A stretch of DNA of 64,000 nt from Utricularia gibba (Eukaryota; Streptophyta; Magnoliopsida; Lamiales; Lentibulariaceae), in assembly GCA_002189035.1 (NCBI GenBank), contig NEEC01000021.1, forward strand, positions 682,001-746,000, in the 5' to 3' direction. The number at the start of each line of letters is the position of its first letter. The first letter of the stretch is position 1. Both the position numbers and the translations under genes were made by a program. The notes under the pieces are model-generated. The model was not told the origin of the DNA, did no database searches, and saw only the letters and a list, made by a program, of their open reading frames with translations. Of the stretch, positions 48,978 through 59,523 are shown one piece after another.

Positions 48978-49685
48978 ATGGATTCAGGGAAGGCCTCTAC
49001 GACGGTGGAGAGGGGTCGGATGGAGAGACAGACGGCTGGGATGTTCCGGGAGACTCGCCATAACCACCCGCCACCGTTGCCGCAGATTTGTCCGAGGTGT
49101 AACTCAGGGGACACTAAGTTCTGTTATTACAACAATTACAGCCAGGCTCAGCCGCGCTACTATTGCAAGACTTGCCGCCGGTATTGGACTCACGGGGGAA
49201 GTCTGAGAAACGTGCCTGTCGGCGGCGGGAGTAGGAAGAGCAAACGAGGGAAAGGTATGACGGAATGTGAGATTCCGGCTTCGTCGACGGGGTTGTTACC
49301 AGTAGGGCCGTCGATAAGGCGGTTGCCTACAATGGCACCGGCGGTTGGGAACTCCTTCTTGTCCGGGGGGACGCATATGCCGTCGTTGATGAGCCAACCC
49401 GTGAAGTTTCTGTACGGCCAGAATATGAGCTTCTTACAGAGCACGAACCTCTGTTTCAGAAATACACAGGCACCGCAGTACCAAACTCCGGCGATGGATC
49501 GTTCTTTTCAACCGGGCCATTACAGCTCATGGGCACATGATGGGTTCATGCATCTGGATCTCGCTTCCGCCGGAGCCACCGCTTCGGCAGGTTGCCACCC
49601 CGGGGTCGGCACAAACCATGCAAGCTCTTCGTTCATCGCAAATCAGTGGCCCGATTCCGATCATGGATTCAATCCCCAATACTGA
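48978..49685 (+). CDS. Dof-type zinc-finger transcription factor
   Basis: Intronless coding sequence of 235 aa starting at the ATG at 48978 ([10 protein letters not shown]); the codon two positions upstream is GTG and is not used. The Dof domain is complete: [20 protein letters not shown], then [17 protein letters not shown] and [15 protein letters not shown], with zinc ligands C38, C41, C63 and C66 in the CX2CX21CX2C spacing. The rest is Ser/Pro/Met-rich without a known domain and ends DHGFNPQY. Dof proteins bind AAAG cores in promoters and regulate carbon metabolism, vascular development, light response or seed traits; the role of this one cannot be assigned. Its neighbour is convergent (DCN1-like, stop at 50053), leaving 367 bp between stop codons for two 3' UTRs. 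An upstream 5' UTR intron is possible but not seen. Confidence 0.94.
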   Translation: MDSGKASTTVERGRMERQTAGMFRETRHNHPPPLPQICPRCNSGDTKFCYYNNYSQAQPRYYCKTCRRYWTHGGSLRNVPVGGGSRKSKRGKGMTECEIPASSTGLLPVGPSIRRLPTMAPAVGNSFLSGGTHMPSLMSQPVKFLYGQNMSFLQSTNLCFRNTQAPQYQTPAMDRSFQPGHYSSWAHDGFMHLDLASAGATASAGCHPGVGTNHASSSFIANQWPDSDHGFNPQY

Positions 49686-50052
49686 TTTTTCCCATTTTTC
49701 CTTTAGAATATCTTGTTTCATTTGGTGATCGCATATATATACTATTTGCGTTGATGAGTGAACTAAATTTTCTCAATGGCCTCATCATTCCTCAACGCTC
49801 ATAAATATCTGAAAGTTGGAAGTTAAAAAAACACTGAACGACATAGTTGGTATGCTTAAAAAATACAGACCAGCAGATTGGCGTTCAAGTCACTCGCAGC
49901 ATATTACAGAGGCACACTATCAATGCAATCCAATGTTGATGGTGTTTAAAAGCAGTGGATTTCAGACCCTCTTCATCAATTTTACACCCACAATAAGAAA
50001 ATCAGCAGCAGCACAATATCAAGCGAGGAGCTCACTCACTGTTTGAAGCTCT
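49686..50052. other. Spacer between convergent Dof and DCN1-like genes
   Basis: Holds both 3' UTRs. The plus-strand ORF at 49816-50046 shows no domain and lies in the expected 3' UTR of the minus-strand gene. Nothing else is seen. Confidence 0.5.
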
Positions 50053-52137
50053 CTACTCGCTTGGCTTCCCCTTGCCGTTCTCATTCAGGTACTCGACAAA
50101 TTCGTCGATGAGATACGGCCATGCCCCGTCTGGATCGTAGTTGGTCAGCCCTGGATCGATGGTCTAGTTTTAAAAAGAAGAGGTGCATCAGACAGGTAAT
50201 CAGTTAGCAGAAGGTGTAGATAGCTGTAACGGGTTACCCTTGAAAACTCTAGTAACTGGGACCATGTATCACGAGAAATTGCCTTGTTGTGCCTTGCCTG
50301 AAAATTGTTGAAGCCAAACGTGTTGCATGAATTTCAAACAAAAAAGAAAAGCATCAGTGGAGGGAAAATGGAATTCGTGGTCACCTGTAAAAACTGGCAC
50401 CACTGATCCTCCAATGGCCACTGTTTTTCTGCAAAGAGCAGTTGCCACATACCAATTGCAGTGTCCAATGCCAGGCACTTCTGACCCTGAATCCAAATAA
50501 CCCCAACTAAACAACCATCTTGCTTTACTTGCAGAATACTGTTTTTAGGGCTCATTTTTGAAGCTGCTCCATGATACATGGGCGATAAAAAGCACTTCTA
50601 CCAGATAAATAGGGTGTCACATACGATCTAATGTGGTGACAATCATTAAACAAAAGCATGTTTCTGAATGATTTTTAATAGCAAAAGAAAGGCGAAAGAC
50701 TAAAGAAATCTATGGTGAGACCTGGTTGCTACTTTAAGATTCAGTAAACCAGTTTAGTCGGAAAGGATCCTCCAGGAACGTTATGTCATTCCAATTTCAA
50801 TTGGATATCATTTGATACATCAAAAGTATATGGCATCATATTTATATGCAGTGAGCACCAAGGTACCTTCTCTTTTGCCCAGCCAAATGCAAAGTTATAG
50901 ATCTCCCGGAACTTCTCTGGACAAAAACATATTACTACTATTTAGCAATAAATACCGACAACCATATTCTGAGCATTTTTTATACTGACTCAAAAAAAAA
51001 ACAAATAATTTCACAATGTAAGCAGTATTTAGAAGGAATAACTTACGTTCATCCCTTATTTCAGCACGCAAGAATGGTAACCTTTCCCTGAACTTCTCCA
51101 GCGTGTCTATCCTGCCAATACGAATAATGCACGAGAAAATGTCTGAATTGACTGTGTAAACATGCATTCCTGGGAAATAATGGAATTCGCAATCCTAACC
51201 CCATTGCTTGCAGTCCTCCAACAAACTCCTGCTTTGTGAATTCACACATCGTAGCAGCTTTCATATGCCATGAAATAACCAGCTAAAAAATTTCAGGGTA
51301 AGGCAGTTCATAGGAATCCATCCCAAAAACTGGGCATAATATGTTAATTTAGAATTAACTTACCATGACAATATCTTGAGGCTCAACCTACGAAAATTAC
51401 GAAAATCTACTAGTTAATTCCATAGATATAGAAAAAATCCGCAAAACTTGTTAAGAGTGGGGAAACATCGTAACTAGTCAACCTGAATGTCACTGCAGAG
51501 AAGGGTGATCCCATCGACCAGAATCATGTCCGCATACGGATCTAAAATAACACAGGTCTTTTTAAAGCAAACATTGAAATTCAACACTTGGAAACCCAAG
51601 ACTCAGTATGGCGCTTGCCTTTGTATCTATTGTAGAGCTCCTCAATATGCCTTGTGTCAGCATGTGACTTAAGCTGGGGGTGACTGTAAAATATGTCGAA
51701 TGCCCCTTCAAACTGCCAATCACTGGACTTAAGAACCTGGATGGCGACCTTCTCACTGCATCATGTCGATCAATCATCACAATATACAAGTTCCATGAAA
51801 CCGCATATCACAACCAGATCAAAGTCAACACGATTCGAGCATCAAACAACAATTCAACCTCTTCAACTAAAACCACAAACAATAAACTAAAATACATCTC
51901 AGCATGGGATAGAGTGCTACCTCGCCCCTGTAATCAGCATAAACTGCTGCACCTTGTCACGCTGACCTCTCCCCAACTTGTTCTGATATCCAGTTCAAGA
52001 ACCAATCGATTCACACAAAACCCATAACTTTTTAAGAATGCAAAACCAGGTCTAAACTGACATTGAATACCAAAAATACATGGATTTCATAATCAAAATC
52101 GAGTGACCCTCCCAGAGGAACCAGCAGGACATACCAT
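50053..52137 (-). CDS. DCN1-like protein (cullin neddylation E3 co-factor)
   Basis: Eleven exons: 52135-52137 (coding part), 51921-51982, 51619-51755, 51483-51541, 51364-51387, 51200-51282, 51047-51111, 50867-50916, 50385-50486, 50238-50297 and 50053-50163. They total 756 bp, 251 aa, the expected size. Only the ATG lies in exon 1, directly before GTATGT; exon 2 continues [20 protein letters not shown]. An N-terminal UBA-like domain (to about residue 45, [14 protein letters not shown]) precedes the potentiating-neddylation (PONY) domain: [69 protein letters not shown], and the C-terminal [22 protein letters not shown]1 proteins bind cullins and the E2 UBC12 and promote NEDD8 attachment, activating cullin-RING ligases. 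Intron 3 begins with GC (AAAG then GCAAGC); joining there restores YKDPY. Confidence 0.93.
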
Positions 52138-53690
52138 TTCTGAAGTGATTTCGGAAACCCGGATTCCGTAGTGGACTCGTCAACAGAGCAAAAGGGGAAC
52201 TAGGGCTCGGATGATCTCCTTCAAATCAAATGAACAGTCCCCCAGCCCACCCTCTCCTCACTACCTGTGTTTTCTAGCGGGTTATTTTGAAGAATACCTT
52301 GTTAATAATAACCATCCTTTATTAAAAAACTTTAAATAAATAAAAAATATATATGTAATTATAAAATATAAAATTATATTTACAACATTTTAATACAATA
52401 TAAAAATATAATAGTATAAATATATTAATATACAGTATTTGATATGTAAATTCATTATTATATAATACTTACAAAATAAATGATAAAAATAATTTAATAT
52501 TTCAAAATAAATTTGGAGTGACCTTTCCACGCGGTTGCGACTTCGCCCCGCCCGCCCGATCCGACTCCGGATCCCTATACCCTACACCACCCAATCATGC
52601 CATTTCGCATTAAATTACAATTAATACTAATCACATTTTCAATTATTTAAATTATTAATATATTTCCTGATCCAATGACACGGTTCACATTCTTAAACTA
52701 TTTATTATTATTATAGTCTTTCATTTTCATTTTATATTAAAAATTGTGCTAATGTTTTCTATATTTTTAATATTTTTCAAAGAATAGTAATCAATTATTA
52801 ATGATTTTGAAATAGTAAGTATTAGAATACTATTACAATAGTTCATCCTCTACTTCTACAATATTGTTCGATTTAGGCATTCAAATTTTATGATTTTACG
52901 TTATCCCATTTTGAGAAAAAGATTTCATGCAATATTAGATAATATCGTTTTATATAAATTCTATATCTATTTCATCTGCAACCGATATAGAATTTACCGT
53001 CCCTATACCTTTCTTTAGACTGAGTCGTTGAGATTAAGTATGTCATTAAGGTAAATAATATGGATTATTTCTGTAGTTTTACTTTACGTAAATGAAGTAA
53101 AGCAATAAGTTCAAATAAGGAAGTGAACAAGTTCAAAATAATTTTTAATAATCAACTTCCATAAAATAGGAATATTGATGTTTAGGGTTTTCAATTCATA
53201 TTTGAATAATTATATACTTTCGACCCAATTCATCAATTTCTTTTCTATTCAACCAAACATTTCCATAGAAAAAAATATAAATTAAATTAAAGATAATCCC
53301 CACGTCATAATCATAATTAAAATAAATTCTATCGTATCTAATCCTTCTAACAAATATATATCTAAAATGATATTAATCAAATAAAAGCTAATTTAATTTC
53401 TCGGTAATTAACTATCCGTACGCACTCAAGGGTTCCGCGTGCATGGCTGCTGGACGTGGGTGCTCCTAGTTATGGAACACGTTACAGTCGCTGGAGTGCC
53501 CGCAGGCTACACGTGGCGGCATCGGCGATGGTGAGCTTCCACCACGCTCGCCGTCCTCCTTTTCATCCTCCCAACATAAAGCCTCCCTTGACCGTACCGG
53601 AATCTCCATCTTTTTTCCCAACGTAAGGTACTCAGAGTAACTGACTCTACATTTTGTGTGCAGTTTGCGTGCTTGGTGCTGCTGCAGGAT
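52138..53690. other. Intergenic region between DCN1-like and NF-YC genes (divergent)
   Basis: 52138-52300 is the probable DCN1-like leader. 52310-53400 is AT-rich apart from a short GC-rich patch at 52515-52580. 53410-53690 is the NF-YC promoter and leader. GCTGCAG at 53681-53687, four bases before the start codon, looks like a splice acceptor, so a 5' UTR intron is likely. Confidence 0.45.
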
Positions 53691-54323
53691 ATGAATACCT
53701 CAGGCGAGAGGCGCCAACATTGTAAGCCAGCAGGGGAGTCGTCGGAATCTCCTACACCGGAGCCTGCCGCCGGGTTCATGCCGTACCATCAGAGGCAGGT
53801 GTACCGTAATCCGCGGCAAATACAGAGCTTCTGGTCTGGTCAAATGCAGGAAATCGAGCAGACGGTTGACTTTAAGAGCCACAGTCTCCCTGTGGCGAGG
53901 ATCAAGAAGATTATGAAGGCCGACGAGGACGTCCGGATGATATCATCAGAAGCGCCGGTCGTCTTCGCCAAGGCCTGCGAGATGTTCATCCTGGAGCTGA
54001 CGCTGCGGTCGTGGATCCACACGGAGGACAACAAGAGGAGGACGCTGCAGAAAAACGACATCGCGGCCGCCATCTCGAGGACAGACGTGTTCGATTTCTT
54101 GGTAGATACCATTCCCAGAGAGGAAACGAACGAGGAGGCTCTTGGGATTCCTAAGCCCGGCGTCCCGTTGTTCAGATCTTCCCCGGAGGTCATGCCTTAT
54201 TATTACGTCATCCCGGAAGCCGCCGCGTCGGGCAGTGCTGTATACCCTCCCCACCCTACTTCCCCGCCCTTCATGCCGTGGCCGTCGCATCCGGAGCACC
54301 ACCCGAGTAACCCCGACGTGTAG
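53691..54323 (+). CDS. NF-YC: Nuclear factor Y subunit C (CCAAT-box binding)
   Basis: Coding sequence without introns, 210 aa, start at ATG 53691 ([10 protein letters not shown]) just after a probable 5' UTR splice acceptor. The histone-fold core spans about residues 66-144: [20 protein letters not shown], then [40 protein letters not shown] and [29 protein letters not shown] precedes it, as in plant NF-YC1/3/4/9-type proteins. The C-terminal part is Pro/Tyr-rich ([20 protein letters not shown]). NF-YC pairs with NF-YB through the histone fold, then with NF-YA or CCT-domain proteins to bind CCAAT promoters; known roles include flowering time, ABA response and light signalling. The N-terminal part is shorter and less Gln-rich than in some relatives. 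Family certain; paralogue not assigned. Confidence 0.95.
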   Translation: MNTSGERRQHCKPAGESSESPTPEPAAGFMPYHQRQVYRNPRQIQSFWSGQMQEIEQTVDFKSHSLPVARIKKIMKADEDVRMISSEAPVVFAKACEMFILELTLRSWIHTEDNKRRTLQKNDIAAAISRTDVFDFLVDTIPREETNEEALGIPKPGVPLFRSSPEVMPYYYVIPEAAASGSAVYPPHPTSPPFMPWPSHPEHHPSNPDV

Positions 54324-57300
54324 TGTACGGCCACAGGGTGGTCGCCTTTGTTCCTATTGCATGTTAGCTCTTGTTTTCAAGATTGAACTTCTAGTTCTCA
54401 ACAACAGTTAAAAATTAATAAGTCAATTGTTTCCAAAAAATTAAAATTTTGATGCTACTGTAAATCTGTATACAACAAACAGAGGGCAAAATTACAAAAT
54501 AGGGACACAAGTCATGGAACTTAGAAGGAAAATAGGAAAAGCTTATGTGAACATAAAATCGACAACCTAATGAATCAGAAGGGATTTTCAGTATATGGTA
54601 TGTAAATAGGTGCAGAGACTTAAATCAATTGTTAATGGGAGTATCAACAAAAGATCGATCTATATACCATAAATTGGCATACGAGTGCAAATTGTACAAA
54701 CATAATCGATAAAGCAGGCACCTATGTAAGGGGGACATGAAATGGATAGTGTAAGATTCCAACTGTTCTAGGACAGTTTGAAAAACAACCTATTTGCAAA
54801 AATTCAAAGAAGATGACAATTAACTATCAACAGTACCATAAATGAGATAAAGCATATTCTACAAGCCATAGAAAACAACTGATCTTTTCAGAATCGATCG
54901 TCGAAGTTTCTTCTATGAATAAGAACTTAGTTCAAAAGAAAGTCTTTTTATATTATGTGTCAATTACACATTTTATAATCTTTTCCGTTCTTCTCAGCAA
55001 AATCTATATTCTTTGATGACTTCTTCCAATATCGTGATTTTATGTCACAATAGTTTACATATAAAAATCTTTGATTCTTTTTCTAACTTTTCAAATAACC
55101 AAATTCGGTTCAAAATCTTGATACAAATAATCAAATTCAGTACTAAATTTTGATAAATCGGAAATCAGCAATATCACCCTCAATCCGAATTTAAACCACG
55201 ACTAAATTTAAAACAATTTCTTATTTTAAAAACTATGACTCTTTTGTGTATTTTGAATATGTAATTAACATTATATAAAATATAATTATTTTTAGATAAT
55301 GTGAATAAAATTAATTTAAAATTATAATTTTTTGTAATTAAAATTATATATATAATTTAATATATTCAATTATATAATAATTTAATATTATAATATAAAA
55401 ACATTTTGAAATAGATAAATATTAATAATATAATTGTTTAATTAATCTCTTATTTAATTATTAATATATAGATTCAAAAAATTAATAATTTTGTAAATTT
55501 AATCTCATAATGAAAATTTTATAATTTTACAATAAAACGTTTAAAAACAGAATTAATTCACAAATTATATAAATATTACACGTCATATAAAATTTTGCCT
55601 TCTAATTTTTTAAAATTATTTATTAAAAATGATTTTATAAAACAGATCTACCAAACATGCATTATTCATAAAACATATCTATTTAAATAGTTGAACACCG
55701 CTTACCAAACATGTCACAAGGGTGCATTCAATACCTTGGTATACATAATTAAGATTTCAATTATTTTCGTTTAAATAAAAAAAATATGTAATTATATGTG
55801 GAGATGCATTTTCAATAAATATATCGCAATTATTTATATTAAATACGAACATGCATTGGAAAGATAACATAAAATATTAATTATAACTTTGATTTGATAT
55901 GTTCATAACTTTTTCTTGAATAGTAACTATTTATTATTTTTTTAATGCTTAAAAGAACTAAAGATATTTAATTTTAAAATACAAAATTTAAATGACAACT
56001 GTTTTAAATCATCATGTGTCTTATCTGTAATTATTAATATTTGAACCTTTTTTGTATTTCTTAGATTTCAAATACTAAATAATATTTATAACTATGTTGA
56101 CTATCTTCCTTACCTTTTTTTATTTTTTTTAATTCCAAATCTCAATTTGTGGTGTCTGATTTTTTGTCATTTTTAATTTCAGACAAGGCAAAGTCAAATT
56201 CGCTGTGCATAGAATTTTTTTTTTTTTTTCCTGGCACCGCATTTTGTAATTTTTTATTTTAAATTACAGATATCCCAAAAGCAAATTTATTTATTTTATT
56301 TTTAATTTCAATTATCAGACCTGGATTTGCCCATGTCTGAATGTTTTTAATTTTTTTTCCAAGGTGGGGAACCTCAGATTTGGGATGTCTTGAGATTTAA
56401 TAAGCATGATGACAACCCAACCAGGGACGGTTCTCCTTGAACATAGGAGGGGGTATCGCCCCCTAATTAAAAAAAATCAATACAATTTAGATTTACAAAG
56501 TTATTAAAATTTGAAATTTATTACAAAATCAAGATAACGATATCTCATATCTCATATTAGTTATGAATTGGTAAAAAGGTTAATTAAATAAATAAATCTT
56601 AATTTTGTATCATGTTCTTTTATCTAGAAGAAAAAAACATAATTTCAAAAAATTGTAGTATTATTTTAAAAAATTAAAATTAATCTAATTTTTAATTTTC
56701 TAAAAATAATTTTTGTAATACAATTTTAAAAATATTTTTTGATAAAATTACTTTTACAATTTATATTATTATAGAATAAAACTATTTTTATTTTTGAAAA
56801 ATAAAAATATATTTAAAAAATTTTAAAGAACACAAATTTAATATGCAAAATGTACAATATCGTAAAATTGAAATATGATTATTGACTTATGATACAATAA
56901 AAAAAAGATTTCTAATCTAAATTCATTTGGAAGATAAAGAGACGCACTCATATTTGTGTGCTATTAATTATCTTTCTTTTTAAATTAATTGGAAATAAAT
57001 ATGGAGTTTAATGCGTCGTTTTTGTTTGTTGCTTCATTGAATGTTGGTTTGGGTCATGGTCATGCATTGAATGGATTGGAAGTTGCATGCATTAGAGTTG
57101 TCGTTTATCCCCTACATGTGCATTCTGGAAGGCTTTCCTTCTTTCCCAATTCTTTAAACGACAATGATTTAAATTCTAATAGTTTCAGAATATTTAAATA
57201 CTTTTATTATTAAATAATTTGAATTTAATAACATAAGTCCAACTATGATATCCCATATTAATGATAGACGGATGAGAGATTAAATATGCTTAAATCTAAG

Positions 57301-57993
57301 AATAGTTTTAATTTTATATGAAACGTTTTCTTACAAATAAAATACATAAAATCGTAAAAATTAAATATCAATTTGATAGCTTATTTTTCAAAAATAATAA
57401 ATTATATCAAAAATTAACCTCATTTCTCTAAAATCACTTCATCCAAAACTAATGAAACACAACTTGAGTTAATACAGACATGCAAAACACAAGGAGCTTT
57501 AGATGGACTAGAATTTATTAGAAAAAATATAACTTTTAATGAAAAAATTTCGAATATTTCTACAAAATCACTTCCTCTAAAACTAATGAAACACAACTTG
57601 AGTTGAAATACATACATGCAAAAATGGGTAACTTTAGGTTTCCTGGAATTCATTTGAAAAATGAACATACTTTAGAAAAACATATATATTTTGAATGAGT
57701 GTGTGAGAGAGAAGATGGCCACGTAAGGACCAGCTCCTCTCTGCTTGGGGGCCCCATACTGATCTGCGTCGTCTCCGACGATGCTCGGACTGGAGTTTCT
57801 TGAACACAAGAGGATGATATAACAAACAAGCCATTGTTTCAAAAAAACGAAAAAAAATTACAATATACCAATGATATGAATGGGAAACAATGCCACACTT
57901 TCTGCTAAGACAGCAGCCACACTGTAAAATGTAAGGAGCACAAACTTGTAGTAACCAAGTTCTGTGATGGGGAGTGTTACCTTTTATTGTTTC
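54324..57993. other. 3.7-kb intergenic region between NF-YC and the CYP96A-type gene
   Basis: NF-YC 3' UTR first, then AT-rich DNA from about 54960. 56421-56464 contains CAGGGACGG followed by a GC-rich palindrome AGGGGGTATCGCCCCCT, resembling a fragment of a transposon end. 57430-57660 is an imperfect direct duplication. The ORFs at 56989-57213 and 57420-57668 are not supported; 57634-57993 should be CYP96A 3' flank. Confidence 0.5.
57430..57660 (+). repeat. Imperfect direct duplication, offset 134 bp
   Basis: AAAATCACTTCATCCAAAAC starts at 57430 and AAAATCACTTCCTCTAAAAC at 57564. Both continue TAATGAAACACAACTTGAGT without mismatch and then ATGCAAAA. The unit is about 100-110 bp. Confidence 0.7.
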
Positions 57994-59523
57994 TCATGTT
58001 CTTTTGGTGAGGAGGACTTTCAGTCCATGCTGAGCGTGAAGCATGATGGAGTCGCGGGGCACCACGCGGTGGCTCTCCACGGCCTGAACCTTGTAGCGGC
58101 GCAGAATGGCGGCGGCCACCATTTTGACCTCGGCGTAGGCCATCTCCTTCCCCAGGCACGTCCGCGGCCCGACGTTGAACCCCGGGAACTTGTAGGAAGG
58201 CATGGTTATCAGCGACCCTTGGGAGCTGATCCACCTCTCCGGCTTGAATTCCATGCAGTCTTCCCCCAGAGAGACTTCATTCGGCCGACGGAGTAAAACG
58301 CGAGCACGACCTTGGAGTTGGGCCGGAGGCGATGGCCGCTGGGGAGGACATCTTCCTGGAGGGGGATTTGTACTGCAGCGCCAGAGGGGGAAGAGTCTGA
58401 CGGATTCGGAGATTGCTGCGTGGAGATAGACGAGTTTGTGTGATTCTTCTACAGTGAAGTTCCTCCACTTCCCATCTAGAACCTTCTCGATCTCTGCAAG
58501 TATCTTCTTCTCCGTTTCGGGGTGTTGGGAAACAAGGAAGAAGAGCCATGTTAGAGTTGTGCTGGAAGTGTCACTGCCTGCAAAGAGCAGACTCAGCAAT
58601 GTGTCCCTTAGGAAGGTCCTCAGGTCGCCGGAGATGGCGCTCTTGTTGTCGTTATACGCCTGTGTGAAGCTTTTCCAGATGGTATGCTCCAGCCGATTTG
58701 GTTTTTCATCGCTTTCAGAAGTTGACAGATAGGAGTAAATGAAGTCATCAAAGTCCTTCCAGGCTTCAGCTAGCTTCCTTTCCTCCCCAATTCTCAGCAG
58801 CTTCATCACTTTCCAAACCCATTTAGGCAAAACATGGCGCTGAAACAAGGGCTTCAGAGCCTTCCCAAAAGCTTTCTCACAAGGAACTGGTGGTAGACCA
58901 GGGGACAAGCTACCAGGGTCGGAGTTGATTAGCAGGAGGAAGATGTTGTCAAATGCAAAGCGCTGAAAAATGTCCTGCATATCAAAAGCAGCAGATTTCG
59001 CACAGAAATCTTCAAGGACTGGATACAAACCAGTCTCGATCTTGAACCAGACACTTCTCTCCAGTGCTTGGTGGAACTTGGGCCCGCTCATGAATGAAAG
59101 AATGGTGGTTCTGTGAACTTGCCATAAGTCAAAATCTGTACAGAAAATCCCATCTCCAAGAATTTCAAACTTCTCCTTGAACTCCATACCCTTTGGGTAA
59201 TTACCAAAGTTTTTGCTCAAAATGTGGTTTATGTCTTGAGGGTTGCAAGTGAAGAGCAAATCCATGTTGCAGAACCACGGCCCTTTGAACAAGAATGTGC
59301 CGCCGGTTGCCGTCAAGAGGTTGTTGGTCTTGTTGTGCACGTCGCTCAGAACTCGCAGCGCTGCCGGAAGCATCCCCAGAACCGGCCAGTTCGTGGGCAC
59401 GCTATAGGGTTTCCCCCTTCTGTGAACGACCCTGTAGAGATAAAGAAAAAGGAAAGCAGCGGTGAAGAAGACGACTTCCGGCCGTTGAAAGAACTTGATC
59501 GCCATTCCCAGAGCTGCATCCAT
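57994..59523 (-). CDS. Cytochrome P450, CYP96A-type, with clustered frameshifts
   Basis: Single-exon gene read as one open frame of 509 aa from ATG 59523 (MDAALGMAIKFFQRPEVVFF) to TGA 57994-57996. Features: membrane anchor, VPTNWPVLGMLPAALRVLSD, I-helix LLFAGSDTSSTTLTWLFF, K-helix ESVR, KPERW, and heme loop FNVGPRTCLGKE with Cys near 456. CYP96A enzymes of the ER hydroxylate fatty-acid-derived chains; Arabidopsis CYP96A15 (MAH1) makes secondary alcohols and ketones for cuticular wax. Between the K-helix and KPERW the protein text is wrong for the family: 58263-58390 encodes a Pro/Arg-rich stretch (STNPPPGRCPPQRPSPPA), while the other frames give family-like LPPLALQYKSP and later VVLAFYSVGRMKS. 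Three one-base deletions in G5/C5 runs explain this and cancel out. Either sequence errors or a damaged gene. Confidence 0.85.
   Translation of the reverse strand: MDAALGMAIKFFQRPEVVFFTAAFLFLYLYRVVHRRGKPYSVPTNWPVLGMLPAALRVLSDVHNKTNNLLTATGGTFLFKGPWFCNMDLLFTCNPQDINHILSKNFGNYPKGMEFKEKFEILGDGIFCTDFDLWQVHRTTILSFMSGPKFHQALERSVWFKIETGLYPVLEDFCAKSAAFDMQDIFQRFAFDNIFLLLINSDPGSLSPGLPPVPCEKAFGKALKPLFQRHVLPKWVWKVMKLLRIGEERKLAEAWKDFDDFIYSYLSTSESDEKPNRLEHTIWKSFTQAYNDNKSAISGDLRTFLRDTLLSLLFAGSDTSSTTLTWLFFLVSQHPETEKKILAEIEKVLDGKWRNFTVEESHKLVYLHAAISESVRLFPLWRCSTNPPPGRCPPQRPSPPAQLQGRARVLLRRPNEVSLGEDCMEFKPERWISSQGSLITMPSYKFPGFNVGPRTCLGKEMAYAEVKMVAAAILRRYKVQAVESHRVVPRDSIMLHAQHGLKVLLTKRT

Noticed and set aside
48541-49114. 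Minus-strand ORFs overlapping the Dof start
   Set aside because: The Dof domain on the plus strand is unambiguous; the minus-strand frames are shadows or leader sequence.
33900-59523. The CYP77 and CYP96A genes as a cuticle biosynthesis cluster
   Set aside because: They are about 24 kb apart with DUF707, Dof, DCN1 and NF-YC genes between them, and no other lipid gene is present.
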